From Anaerolineaceae bacterium (GTDB lineage: Bacteria > Chloroflexota > Anaerolineae > Anaerolineales > Anaerolineaceae), in contig JARKPB010000010.1 in the NCBI GenBank assembly GCA_029975475.1, positions 186,001 through 250,000 on the forward strand: a stretch of DNA of 64,000 nucleotides. The letters run 5' to 3'. The position numbers and the translations under genes are program-made. This document shows, one piece after another, positions 8,384 through 16,460 of this stretch (the first letter of the stretch is position 1; every line of letters begins with the position of its first letter). The notes beneath the pieces were generated by a model. That model made no database searches and was not told where the DNA came from. It saw only the letters and a list, made by a program, of their open reading frames with translations.

Positions 8384-9240
8384 AAACCACCCGCAAAATC
8401 TTCGGCCTGAGCATCAAGATGTTCTTGATGCTGGTCATCCTGATTTTTATTTACGCCCCGCTGTCATGGCTGTTCCTATCATCAATTTCGACCCGGGCGG
8501 AACTGCTGGCGACCCCGCCGCGCTGGATCCCGGAACACCCGACGCTGCAAAATTACCGCGACATTCTCGTCCCCGGTACCGCGGTATCGGAAGTGGCGCG
8601 GACATTCAAGAATACCCTGTTAAATTCCTTCATTGTCGCATCCACCACCACTGTCATTTGTCTTTTGGTCGGGTCGCTGGCGGCTTATGCCCTGGCGCGG
8701 CTGCGCATGCGCTACCGCAACCATATTTTTCTGGGGATCCTCAGTGTGCGCATGATCCCGGAAATCTCGCTGGTCATCCCGCTGTATATCGCCGCCGCCT
8801 TTCTTGGCTGGCGCGACCGGCCGATTATATTGATCGTCACCTACCTTTCTTTCGCGCTGCCTTTTGCGATCTGGATGTTGACCACTTTCTTCGAGACCGT
8901 GCCGATCGAACTGGAGGACGCGGCGTTAATTGACGGCAGTTCCCGGCTTGGCACGCTCTTCCGGGTTGTGCTGCCCGTCGCGTCGCCCGGGCTGGTCTCG
9001 ACCGCGCTGTTCACCTTTCTGCTCGCCTGGGATGAATTTTTCTTTGCCCTGCTCTTCACCAGCACCATCCAGGCAAAAACCGTGCCGGTCGCGATCGCCG
9101 AATTCACCGGTCGCTACGCCGTGGATATCACCGCGATGATGACCGGCGGTATCCTGGCTGCGCTGCCGCCGGTGATCCTGGCGCTGATCTTCCAGCGCTA
9201 TATCGTCAGCGGGCTTTCGGCGGGAGCGGTTAAAGGATGA
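8380..9240 (+). CDS. Sugar ABC transporter permease, MalG-type
   Basis: 286 residues with six hydrophobic segments. The EAA loop reads ELEDAALIDGSSRLGTLFRVVLPVASPG, and the C-terminus (SGLSAGAVKG) is typical of MalG-like permeases. It starts inside the stop of the first permease (ATGA overlap), and its own end overlaps the ROK gene in the same way, which indicates one tightly coupled message. No ATPase gene accompanies the pair, so a shared MsmK/UgpC-type ATPase encoded elsewhere is expected. Confidence 0.93.
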   Translation: MKTTRKIFGLSIKMFLMLVILIFIYAPLSWLFLSSISTRAELLATPPRWIPEHPTLQNYRDILVPGTAVSEVARTFKNTLLNSFIVASTTTVICLLVGSLAAYALARLRMRYRNHIFLGILSVRMIPEISLVIPLYIAAAFLGWRDRPIILIVTYLSFALPFAIWMLTTFFETVPIELEDAALIDGSSRLGTLFRVVLPVASPGLVSTALFTFLLAWDEFFFALLFTSTIQAKTVPVAIAEFTGRYAVDITAMMTGGILAALPPVILALIFQRYIVSGLSAGAVKG

Positions 9241-10211
9241 GTCGGAGCGAGCCTATCTTGATCGGGATAGACCTGGGCGGCACCAACGTGCGCGCCGGGG
9301 CCGTCAGCCCGCAGGGCGAACTGCTCAACTGGTCAGAGACCCTGATCGAAGCCCGCCGCGGCCCTCAAGCCGGGGTTGAACGGATCGCCGCGCTGGTAAA
9401 CACCGTGGCGGCCGGGAGGCAGATCCTGGCGATTGGGATCGGCGCCACCGGGCCGATTGACCGCGAACGCGGGGCAATCCAGAACCCGTATACCCTGCCA
9501 ACCTGGGAAGACGTGGATATTCTCGGGCCGCTCAGCCAGCGTTTTGGCGTCCCGGCGATCCTGGAAAACGATGCGGATGCGGCGGCGCTGGGCGAGTGGT
9601 GGCGCGGGGCCGGCCAGGGGGTGAAACGCCTGGCGATGGTGACCGTTGGCACCGGGATTGGTTACGCTCTGGTGCTGGACGGGAAAATTTACCGCGGCAC
9701 CGGCGGCTGGCACCCCGAAGGCGGGCATATGCGGCTGGACCCCAACGGCCCGCTGTGTTACTGCGGCGGCAACGGCTGCTGGGAGAGCCTGGCCGCCGGC
9801 CCGGCGATTGCGCGCGATTTGCAGGCGGCCGCCCGCCAGCAGCCCACGCGCATGCTGGATCTGGCTGGCGGTGTGATTGAGAAAATTGACGCGGCAGTGA
9901 TGGCCGAGGCAGCCCGCCTGGGCGATGCGCTGGCGCTTGAATGGACCGCCCGTCTGGGCAAGATTTACGGGCTGGGTGTGGCAAACATTATTCTGCTCGT
10001 GCTGCCAGATTCCATCGTTCTGGGCGGCGGGGTGATGCGCTCTTTTGACCTGTTTGAAGCCAGTATGCGCGCCACCGCGGCCCAGACCGTTCCGATCGTT
10101 CCGGCCGGGCAGGTAAAAATTTTAGCGGCCCAACTGGGTCAGCAGGCCGGGGTGCTGGGCGCTGCCCGCGCGGCCCTTGACCTGTATCAGGAGAAGGGAC
10201 ACCATGATTAG
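9237..10211 (+). CDS. ROK-family sugar kinase
   Basis: 324 residues. The N-terminal phosphate-binding motif is ILIGIDLGGTNVRAGAV. The ROK signature VTVGTGIGYALVLDGKIYRGTGGW contains the sugar-binding region, and HPEGGHMRLDP followed by CYCGGNGCWE gives the zinc-site cysteines and histidine of the family. It should phosphorylate an incoming hexose such as glucose, N-acetylglucosamine or N-acetylmannosamine. The position after the transporter and before the SIS gene supports an intracellular sugar-activation step. Confidence 0.93.
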   Translation: MSRSEPILIGIDLGGTNVRAGAVSPQGELLNWSETLIEARRGPQAGVERIAALVNTVAAGRQILAIGIGATGPIDRERGAIQNPYTLPTWEDVDILGPLSQRFGVPAILENDADAAALGEWWRGAGQGVKRLAMVTVGTGIGYALVLDGKIYRGTGGWHPEGGHMRLDPNGPLCYCGGNGCWESLAAGPAIARDLQAAARQQPTRMLDLAGGVIEKIDAAVMAEAARLGDALALEWTARLGKIYGLGVANIILLVLPDSIVLGGGVMRSFDLFEASMRATAAQTVPIVPAGQVKILAAQLGQQAGVLGAARAALDLYQEKGHHD

Positions 10212-11244
10212 CAATCCATATTTACAAGACATCCTCAGCGAACCGGAGAGTTTGCGCGCCGCCCTGCGCGCTTTCTCTCCCGAGCCGCTTGCCGGGCTGA
10301 CAGAACGGCTGCGCAAGGGCGAATTTGCCAATATTGTCCTGACCGGGATGGGCGCATCCTACTGCGCCGCTTACCCGGCCTGGCTGCGCCTGACCGCCAG
10401 CGGCATACCCGTTTCCTGGGTGGAGACCTCCGAACTGCTGCATTACAGCCCAGGGCTGGTCACGGCGCGCAGTTTGCTGATCGCCATCTCCCAATCCGGT
10501 TACAGCGCGGAAATCCAGAGTCTGGTGGCGGAAGGCAGCGCCACCCGCCCGGCCGCGCTGCTGGGCGTGACCAATGATTTGGATAGTCCCCTGGCCCGCC
10601 GCGCCGACCTGGCGCTGCCGATCCACGCCGGCACGGAGTCCACGGTCAGCACGCGCACCTATCTCAACACGCTGTCCACCTTGCTGCTGACCGCCGCACT
10701 GTTTTGCGGGGATGCGCTGGAAACGGTGCGCGCCAGCCTGCTTTCCGCCGCGGACGGCGCAGAAGCCTTTTTACTCGGCTGGAAAAAGCACGTCGAGGAC
10801 CTGAAAGTGCGCGTCGGCCTGCCGGAGACGATGTTCATCCTGGGACGCGGGGCATCCATGGCGGCGGTCATGAATGGTTCTCTGGTTTTAAAAGAAGCGG
10901 CCAAAGTCGCTTATGAAGGGATGAGCACCCCCTATTTCCGCCACGGACCGCTGGAACTGGCCGGACCCGACCTGTTCATCTGGATGTTCGCCGGCAGCGA
11001 AAAGACGCGCCGGCTGAACCGCGACCTGGCAACGGAGGTGAAAGGTTACGGAGGGCGAGTCCTGTGGGTGGACAGCCAGGCAGACCCGGAACTGGAAAGC
11101 CTGGTGATCCCCAAAGTTGATGAGATCGCCCGTCCGCTGGTGGAAATTCTGCCGCTGCAGCTGTATTCGCTGGCGGCCGCCGAACTAAAAGGAATCGAAG
11201 CCGGAGCATTCCGCCATATTGGCAAAGTAACGCTTAAGGAGTAA
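10204..11244 (+). CDS. SIS-domain sugar isomerase/deaminase-like protein
   Basis: 346 residues from the ATG at 10204, which follows aggagaaggg; a longer frame begins 27 nt earlier but lacks such a site. Two SIS domains are visible: the first with NIVLTGMGASYCAAYPAW and LLIAISQSGYSAEIQSL, the second with MFILGRGASMAAVMNGSLVLKEAAKVAYEGMS. The layout matches the isomerase half of glucosamine-6-phosphate synthase without its glutaminase domain, as in AgaS and FrlB-type sugar-phosphate deaminases or deglycases. It overlaps the ROK gene by 8 nt and completes the operon. Confidence 0.9.
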   Translation: MISNPYLQDILSEPESLRAALRAFSPEPLAGLTERLRKGEFANIVLTGMGASYCAAYPAWLRLTASGIPVSWVETSELLHYSPGLVTARSLLIAISQSGYSAEIQSLVAEGSATRPAALLGVTNDLDSPLARRADLALPIHAGTESTVSTRTYLNTLSTLLLTAALFCGDALETVRASLLSAADGAEAFLLGWKKHVEDLKVRVGLPETMFILGRGASMAAVMNGSLVLKEAAKVAYEGMSTPYFRHGPLELAGPDLFIWMFAGSEKTRRLNRDLATEVKGYGGRVLWVDSQADPELESLVIPKVDEIARPLVEILPLQLYSLAAAELKGIEAGAFRHIGKVTLKE

Positions 11245-11273
11245 TTTTCCCCTTCCCCTGGAATTCAGACATC

Positions 11274-11305
11274 AACCCGTTTCGGCCAGCTGGTCGAAAC
11301 GGGTT
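11274..11305. terminator. Hairpin between convergent genes
   Basis: Perfect 11-bp stem AACCCGTTTCG (11274-11284) with CGAAACGGGTT (11295-11305) between the sugar operon and the convergent THEP1-like gene. Only a short T-run follows, so termination strength is uncertain. Confidence 0.6.
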
Positions 11306-11326
11306 TGCGATTCAAACAATAAGGGA

Positions 11327-11872
11327 TTATTGTCCAAGCAGATCTTCCAGAGATTGCACGGCAGCGCGCAGCTGTCCGGGTGAGTCTGCCCGGTTTTTCA
11401 GTTCAATGATCCTGGAAGGATTCCACAGCGCGCTGGCGGACTCAATGAGTTCGGGGCGCACCACCACAAGCGCCACAGAAAAAGCTGGCTGGCGCAGCAC
11501 GTCGAAGGCGGCGGTCCAACCCTGCGAAAAATTAAACTCCAGAGGTCCAAGCTCGTCAATAATTAAAAGACGGGTGGGGAGGCTTTCCCGCAGAACCTGG
11601 TTGCCCCAAGAAAACGCCTGCCGGTTAAAATACCAGTCCACAAACTGATAGTCTTGCGGGGTCTGCCGCGCGGCGGAGGCCAGCAGGCACTTCTCACCGC
11701 CGCGAAGATCTACCGCCCAGATGTTTTGCTTGATCTGACCGGAAAATTCTGCCGGAGAGAGCAAACCGGATACCTGCCAGGCTCGTTCAGAAGCCCGGTC
11801 AACCAAGTGCTGGCAGAAGGTGGTCTTCCCAACCCCGCGCCAGCCAGTGAGCAGCCAGACTTCTACAGCCAA
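11327..11872 (-). CDS. THEP1-like P-loop NTPase
   Basis: 181 residues. Walker A is LLTGWRGVGKTTFCQHL (K at residue 16), and Walker B is RLLIIDELGPLEF (D106, E107). After the P-loop, SGLLSPAEFSGQIKQNIWAVDL resembles the THEP1/COG1618 nucleotide triphosphatases. These hydrolyse NTPs in vitro, but their cellular role is unknown. The gene overlaps the end of the ABC ATPase gene by 10 nt and is the last gene of the metal-chelate uptake cluster, so a role in handling the imported cofactor or metal is possible (inference). Confidence 0.8.
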   Translation of the reverse strand: MAVEVWLLTGWRGVGKTTFCQHLVDRASERAWQVSGLLSPAEFSGQIKQNIWAVDLRGGEKCLLASAARQTPQDYQFVDWYFNRQAFSWGNQVLRESLPTRLLIIDELGPLEFNFSQGWTAAFDVLRQPAFSVALVVVRPELIESASALWNPSRIIELKNRADSPGQLRAAVQSLEDLLGQ

Positions 11873-12642
11873 TTGATCTGCTTCCTTCCTTCCGATGAAG
11901 TGACTCGAATCGGCACGCCGTAGATTTGAGACAGATTCTGGTCTGTGGCAACCGCTTCGGTCTCGCCGGTGAGAACCACCCGCCCCTTCTGCATCAAGAC
12001 CAGTTGATCGCTGACCGCCAGGGCGATTTCCGGTTCGTGGGTGGTCATCAGCACTGTGACACCGCTTAATTTTAACCGCTGTAATAACTCCACCAGATGA
12101 ACTTTGTTGCTGAGGTCGAGATGAGAGGTTGGCTCATCCAGCAATAACAACTTTGGCTTTTGCGCCAGCGCGCGGGCGGCCAGCACCAGCTGTTTTTCGC
12201 CGCCGCTGAGAGCCAGCATGGACTGTCGGGAGATATGCGCAATGCCTACCCGCTCCAGAGCCTCGTACGCCACTTCATAGTCTTCTTCGCCCGGCAGGCC
12301 GAGCGGCGGCAGGTAGGGAGTCCGACCCAGGAGGACGTATTCCAGGACGGAGTATTCAAACGGGATGTGCTCGCTTTGAGGAATCAACGCGATCTGCTGC
12401 CCAAGATGGCGGCGGCTGATCTGTTGAATGCGCTTTCCGTCAAGCTGGATCGTCCCCTTCCAGGGTTTTAACCAGCCCAGCGCCAGCAGCAAGAGGGTGG
12501 TCTTTCCGGCGCCGTTCGGACCTAGGACAGCGGTAACGCCGCCTTTCTTCAGCGAGAGATTAAGATTGTCCAGCACCGGTCCCGATGCGCGGTTGTACCC
12601 AAACGCAACCTGGTCAAAGGTCATCAAAGCCGGCGCGCTCAT
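11863..12642 (-). CDS. ABC transporter ATPase, iron-chelate/cobalamin type (FecE/BtuD-like)
   Basis: 259 residues from the ATG at 12640-12642, which overlaps the permease stop (ATGA). Walker A GPNGAGKTT, Q-loop LIPQSEHIPF, signature LSGGEKQLVLAARAL, Walker B LLLLDEPTSHLDL and the switch histidine in TTHEPE are all intact. A much longer frame continues upstream, but it is antisense or frame-shifted relative to the permease and is not used. It energises the FecCD-type permease. Confidence 0.94.
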   Translation of the reverse strand: MSAPALMTFDQVAFGYNRASGPVLDNLNLSLKKGGVTAVLGPNGAGKTTLLLLALGWLKPWKGTIQLDGKRIQQISRRHLGQQIALIPQSEHIPFEYSVLEYVLLGRTPYLPPLGLPGEEDYEVAYEALERVGIAHISRQSMLALSGGEKQLVLAARALAQKPKLLLLDEPTSHLDLSNKVHLVELLQRLKLSGVTVLMTTHEPEIALAVSDQLVLMQKGRVVLTGETEAVATDQNLSQIYGVPIRVTSSEGRKQINWL

Positions 12643-13676
12643 CGCTCCACCTTCACACCGCGCGAAATCATCAGGATAAGAAACACGCCTGCGCCAAGTA
12701 AAGAGGTCAAGATGCCCAGCGGAATTTCCCCTGCCAGCAGGGTGCGGGCCAAATCGTCGCACAGGATGGTAAACATGCCCCCCAGCAGCATCGCAGCCGG
12801 CAGAGCATAGCGCGTATCCGAGCCAAAAATCCGCCGCGAGATATGCGGAATGATCAACCCGACCCAGCCCACCATGCCGGCGACGGAGATCACCGCTGCG
12901 GTTGGCAGCACCGCGGCCGTCAGCAGCAAGAGCCGTTCCCGCTGCGGCGCAGCCCCAATGGAAAAAGCGGTTTCTTCGTTGAGCGCGAGCACATTTAAGC
13001 GCCAGCGAAGCAGAAACAGGACAGACAGGCTGACCAGCACCACCGGCAAAATAGACAATAACTTTGGCCAGGTAACACTGGCCAACCCGCCAAGCAGCCA
13101 AAAGGTGATTTCCGGCAGCTGGCTGAGCGGATCAGCCAGATATTTAAGGATCCCCAACCCGGCGGAGAACAGCGCTGAGACCGCGATGCCGGCCAGCACC
13201 AGCCGCAGCACCCACCCCCCGTAGCGGATGCGCCGGGCGAGGAGATACGACATTCCCAGACCGAGCAGCGCGAAAAAGGCAGCGCTGCCCTGGATGACCA
13301 CAGCAGAGCTGCCCAATAACACAATACAGAACGCCGCTCCAAATGAAGCGCCCTGAGAAACACCCAGAAAACCGGGCTCCACCAGCGGATTGCTGAAAAG
13401 CATTTGAAAGACGACCCCGCCCGCCGAAAGCGCCATGCCCAGAAGCAGAGCCGTGATCAGGCGCGGCAGGCGCAGATTGAGCACCAGCAGCCTGGCCAGA
13501 TCATCCTGATTGAGGCGCTCCCAGCTGATCAAACCTGGAGCCGGGTAGCGCCCCAATAACAGCGAGGCCAGGAAGAGAAACGCCAGCCCGAACAGAAGCG
13601 CCCAGAATAACCGGCGGTGAGATTGATTGCGGCGGTAGACCACTTGCAGTTCGGAGCTGGCAGTTTCAGAGATCAA
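12639..13676 (-). CDS. ABC transporter permease, FecCD/BtuC family
   Basis: 345 residues, a polytopic protein with about ten hydrophobic segments. Characteristic segments are LRLPRLITALLLGMALSAGGVVFQMLFSNPLVEPGFLGVSQGASFGA, SVAGMVGWVGLIIPHISRRIFG and GEIPLGILTSLLGAGVFL. This family imports iron-siderophore, heme or cobalamin complexes. It is coupled by 4-nt overlaps to the binding-protein gene upstream and to the ATPase downstream. Confidence 0.94.
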   Translation of the reverse strand: MISETASSELQVVYRRNQSHRRLFWALLFGLAFLFLASLLLGRYPAPGLISWERLNQDDLARLLVLNLRLPRLITALLLGMALSAGGVVFQMLFSNPLVEPGFLGVSQGASFGAAFCIVLLGSSAVVIQGSAAFFALLGLGMSYLLARRIRYGGWVLRLVLAGIAVSALFSAGLGILKYLADPLSQLPEITFWLLGGLASVTWPKLLSILPVVLVSLSVLFLLRWRLNVLALNEETAFSIGAAPQRERLLLLTAAVLPTAAVISVAGMVGWVGLIIPHISRRIFGSDTRYALPAAMLLGGMFTILCDDLARTLLAGEIPLGILTSLLGAGVFLILMISRGVKVER

Positions 13677-14797
13677 GGCAGGTCCCCACGGAAAGTAGGA
13701 CGAATTTTACCCTCAAAAAACTCGGCGTTCAAGCCGTAAACGGTTTGATAGAATTGCTGGGTTTCTTTAAGAATATCCAGCTGTGAGAAGATTTCAGGAT
13801 GCAGCCGGCCAGCCAGATAGGTCAGGCCCAGGATCCAGCGCGCGTCAGACTGGTCCCAGCTGTACACGTCAGCCGGGAAGCCGAAGAGATGTTCTTCTTT
13901 CACGGCCCGGAGCGCCTGCCATTTGGGATCGGTTTTTAAGGAAGCGGCGATCTCGGCAGAATTCTTCTGATAAGAAATTATAAAGATGTAATCCGCGTCC
14001 CAGGCAGCAATTTGCTCTAAGGTTACTTCAGTCCAGCCTTTGCCAGGGTTGGCTGACGCCCAGGCGGGTGTACCGCCCGCCATTTCCACCATGCGGGTTT
14101 GAATCCAGGACATCGGCGGGACATTGAAGGCGACCGCGCCGTCCTTCTCGGTGTAATACAGCATCAATACGCTGGGTTTCTGGGCAGCATCCTTGACCGC
14201 ATTTTCCACTGCTGCGGCTTTATTCAGGTAGAAATCAGCCATTTCTTGTGCGCGGGGTTCATTTTGAAACACCTTTCCCAGGATGGCGAGATCGCGGGTG
14301 TACTGTTCGGGAGTTTCGAGGTCCAGATAAATGACCGGAATATTCAGCGCTTCAATGGGTTTGCCAACTGTTTCAGCCAGATAACTCTTCAGAATCACCA
14401 GATCCGGTTTGGCTGCCGCGATCTGTTCAGCGCCCGCGTCATTTTCCAGAAGCATTTTCTGATCATAACCCGGATCAATCAGGGAAATAAAATTGCCGGT
14501 GCCCTGCGAAGCCTTGCCCAGCGCGACGATCCGCTGCGCCGCTTCGGGGAACATATAGGCAGCGTCCAGAATCAAGATCAGGCCCTTGCCGGTAATCACA
14601 ATCCGCTGCGGCGCGGCGGCCAGGGTTACTTCGCGGCCGAGCGCGTCCGTAATCTTAATTGAAGTATCCACCGGCGCCTGCGTTTCCGTTTCAACCGCCG
14701 CCGGAGCAGCCGGCTCCGATGTCGGTTGCGCAGCCTGCGGGCTGCAAGCACCAAGCACCAGAGCTGCAAGCAGTACGAACATCCAAAGTTTTTTCAT
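13673..14797 (-). CDS. Iron-chelate/cobalamin-type substrate-binding lipoprotein
   Basis: 374 residues with a lipoprotein signal (MKKLWMFVLLAALVLGAC) and a Pro/Thr/Ala linker. The mature protein has the class III (FepB/BtuF-like) pattern: IKITDALGREVTLAAAPQRIVITGKG, KPDLVILKSYLAETVGKPIEALNIPVIYLDLETPEQY, and a long connecting helix. It delivers a metal chelate to the FecCD permease. The chelate is not identifiable from sequence. The upstream gene is the PadR regulator, 27 nt away. Confidence 0.9.
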   Translation of the reverse strand: MKKLWMFVLLAALVLGACSPQAAQPTSEPAAPAAVETETQAPVDTSIKITDALGREVTLAAAPQRIVITGKGLILILDAAYMFPEAAQRIVALGKASQGTGNFISLIDPGYDQKMLLENDAGAEQIAAAKPDLVILKSYLAETVGKPIEALNIPVIYLDLETPEQYTRDLAILGKVFQNEPRAQEMADFYLNKAAAVENAVKDAAQKPSVLMLYYTEKDGAVAFNVPPMSWIQTRMVEMAGGTPAWASANPGKGWTEVTLEQIAAWDADYIFIISYQKNSAEIAASLKTDPKWQALRAVKEEHLFGFPADVYSWDQSDARWILGLTYLAGRLHPEIFSQLDILKETQQFYQTVYGLNAEFFEGKIRPTFRGDLP

Positions 14798-14824
14798 GCG
14801 ACAGTCATCTCCTTAATAAATGGA

Positions 14825-15370
14825 TTAAAGGTTTTGGTATGGTGCGCCGCAATGTTCCAGTTCATCCAGCCATTGCAAAATGCTTTGCACCTGATGATAG
14901 CGAAACAGCGCCACCTGGCCGGAAAAGCCGCTGACACTGTCCAGTTGATTTTCCAGAGAGACCAGCCACTTCTGGCAGATCTCTTTTTGGCGGTTGATAA
15001 GCGCAGACATCACCCGCGGCTCAACATCCTGCCAGAAATACAAACGGGCAATAAAATCCTGGCGAAAATCGCGGGCGGCCGAAACCGGAGATTGCAGCCA
15101 GGCAAGAAAGGCTTCCTCTCCGGCCGGTGTGATGGAAAATTCATTGCGCGCCGGGGAAGCGGGCTGGGGCAGGCGCCGGTGTTCAAGGTATCCCAGCTGT
15201 TCCAGCTTATCCAGAGAGGCGTACAGCACGGCCGGTTTGATTTCCCAGACCTGTCCGATGCCGTTGGGTTCATGCCAGGCCTGAAGAAGCTCATACCCAT
15301 GTTTGCTGCCGCGGCGGATCAATCCCAGCAGCAGATATTCCAGGCGGAGCGGTTGAGCAGTGCGCGGCAT
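14825..15370 (-). CDS. PadR-family transcriptional regulator
   Basis: 181 residues from the ATG at 15368-15370 (MPRTAQPLRLEYLLLGLI). The PadR winged helix is clear: LGLIRRGSKHGYELLQAW, IKPAVLYASLDKLEQLGYLEHR and FSITPAGEEAFLAWL. A helical C-terminal region follows. An upstream GTG would start inside a large palindrome and is less likely. It precedes the chelate ABC transporter genes on the same strand, so it probably controls them. The palindrome 10 nt upstream is a candidate operator. Confidence 0.88.
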   Translation of the reverse strand: MPRTAQPLRLEYLLLGLIRRGSKHGYELLQAWHEPNGIGQVWEIKPAVLYASLDKLEQLGYLEHRRLPQPASPARNEFSITPAGEEAFLAWLQSPVSAARDFRQDFIARLYFWQDVEPRVMSALINRQKEICQKWLVSLENQLDSVSGFSGQVALFRYHQVQSILQWLDELEHCGAPYQNL

Positions 15371-15379
15371 AATCAATAA

Positions 15380-15414
15380 AAAATCCACTAGTCATTAAAT
15401 GACTAGTGGATTTT
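15380..15414. promoter_or_regulatory. Perfect 17-bp inverted repeat upstream of the PadR gene
   Basis: Arms 15380-15396 and 15398-15414 are exact reverse complements around a single central base, with core CCACTAGTCATT. It lies between the DUF364 stop and the PadR start. Read on the minus strand it is followed by a run of six T, so it can form a terminator for the DUF364 gene. Its position also suits an operator of PadR. The sequence cannot decide between these roles. Confidence 0.75.
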
Positions 15415-15434
15415 AACCGACGCGCCGGTAAATG

Positions 15435-16196
15435 TCAATCTATTGCCATCAGGCCGGGCGACTGCAAAGTTACCAGACGAACGCCATGCCCGCGAATCTG
15501 ACGAAAGGTTGCGCCCTGACGCACCAGAGGCACCACCCGCTGCGGATCAGTCACGATCGAGCCGGACAGGACATCAATACCGTAATCAAACAAGCGGGGA
15601 GACAGCGGCGTTGAGGGTCCCAGCAGCAGCACTTTGGCATCTTGCCGGCGGTGACGAAAGACATCCTCAAAGGTGTGGTTGATCAGCGTGGTCGCCGTGA
15701 TGGCCAGGATATCCGCCTGCGGAATAATTTCCGGAGCCGCTTCTGCAGGCAGATCATCCTCCTGCGGATTCAATTCCAGTACCCACAACTGTTTTACCTG
15801 CTGGTAAAGCTTCTTCACGAATGGAAAATGTCCGATCAAGGCGACGCTTGAATCGCTGCCCAGGCGGGCGATTAAATCTTCAGCGGGAAGGTCTACAGCG
15901 TTCTGCACCGGCGGCAGCAGGGCATTCAGCGCGGCCAGAGCGATGCTCACTTCGGTGTAGCTTTTGGAGGATATCCCTTGCAGGAGTTCATCGCTGCTTA
16001 AGCTGTCCAGCCATCCGGCGCGTTCAACGGCCGGCAGGCGCGCATGCTCAAATTCTGGATTTGCCAGGGTCGCCGCCAGCCCGCAGCGGTGCTCGCCCGC
16101 CAGATCAAGCTCCACCGCCGTCCAGAACAAACCGACGGTAACCTGAAGGACTTTCGCTTGAGGAAGTTCGGTGATCAAGTCCGATAAGAATTGCAT
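15435..16196 (-). CDS. DUF364 (putative heavy-metal chelation) protein with DUF4213-like N-terminus
   Basis: 253 residues. The N-terminal part carries VTVGLFWTAVELDLAGEHRCGLAATL and, later, SSKSYTEVSIALAALNALLP. The C-terminal Rossmann-like part has SVALIGHFPFVKKL, then ADILAITATTLINHTFEDVFRHRRQDAKVLLLGPSTPLSP and the end DPQRVVPLVRQGATFRQIRGHG. This matches the DUF4213-DUF364 architecture found near metal and cofactor transport genes. The enzymatic role is unknown. It is the first gene of the co-directional uptake cluster. Confidence 0.82.
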   Translation of the reverse strand: MQFLSDLITELPQAKVLQVTVGLFWTAVELDLAGEHRCGLAATLANPEFEHARLPAVERAGWLDSLSSDELLQGISSKSYTEVSIALAALNALLPPVQNAVDLPAEDLIARLGSDSSVALIGHFPFVKKLYQQVKQLWVLELNPQEDDLPAEAAPEIIPQADILAITATTLINHTFEDVFRHRRQDAKVLLLGPSTPLSPRLFDYGIDVLSGSIVTDPQRVVPLVRQGATFRQIRGHGVRLVTLQSPGLMAID

Positions 16197-16460
16197 GGTT
16201 GAGTTTTTTCCTTTTTATCAATATGCAGGCAGACAGTCCAATGCCCACAAGTTTACTCCAAATCTGCGCAGAAAACCAAATAAAAATCCGCTGCGCAGCG
16301 CAGATGGAACCACCCGGTCTGCCGTTCGAAGCCTTCGGGCAGGTGCCGGTAGAGCACGGCGTCACAATTCGCATCAGAAAAAAACAGAAAATTGAGGGTT
16401 GACTATTTAAAAATTTTCTTTAGAATAGAATTAGAATTCTAATTCTTTTCTAGAGGTCCA
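16197..16460. other. Divergent intergenic region, DUF364 gene and TetR operon
   Basis: 264 nt. The right end carries the TetR promoter and operator (listed separately). The middle has an inverted repeat of ATCTGCGC and GCGCAGAT about 35 nt apart, of unknown meaning. No coding frame is convincing. Confidence 0.6.
16399..16446 (+). promoter_or_regulatory. Promoter and 20-bp perfect palindrome, TetR operon
   Basis: TTGACT (16399-16404), 16-nt spacer, TAGAAT (16421-16426). Directly after the -10 box is the perfect palindrome AGAATTAGAATTCTAATTCT (16427-16446), covering the expected transcription start. This is a classic layout for repression by the first gene product, a TetR protein. Confidence 0.75.

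Noticed and set aside
12643-13101. N-terminal extension of the FecE-like ATPase
   Set aside because: The extension lies antiframe within the permease gene and is not ABC-like; the ATG at 12642 with ATGA coupling is better.
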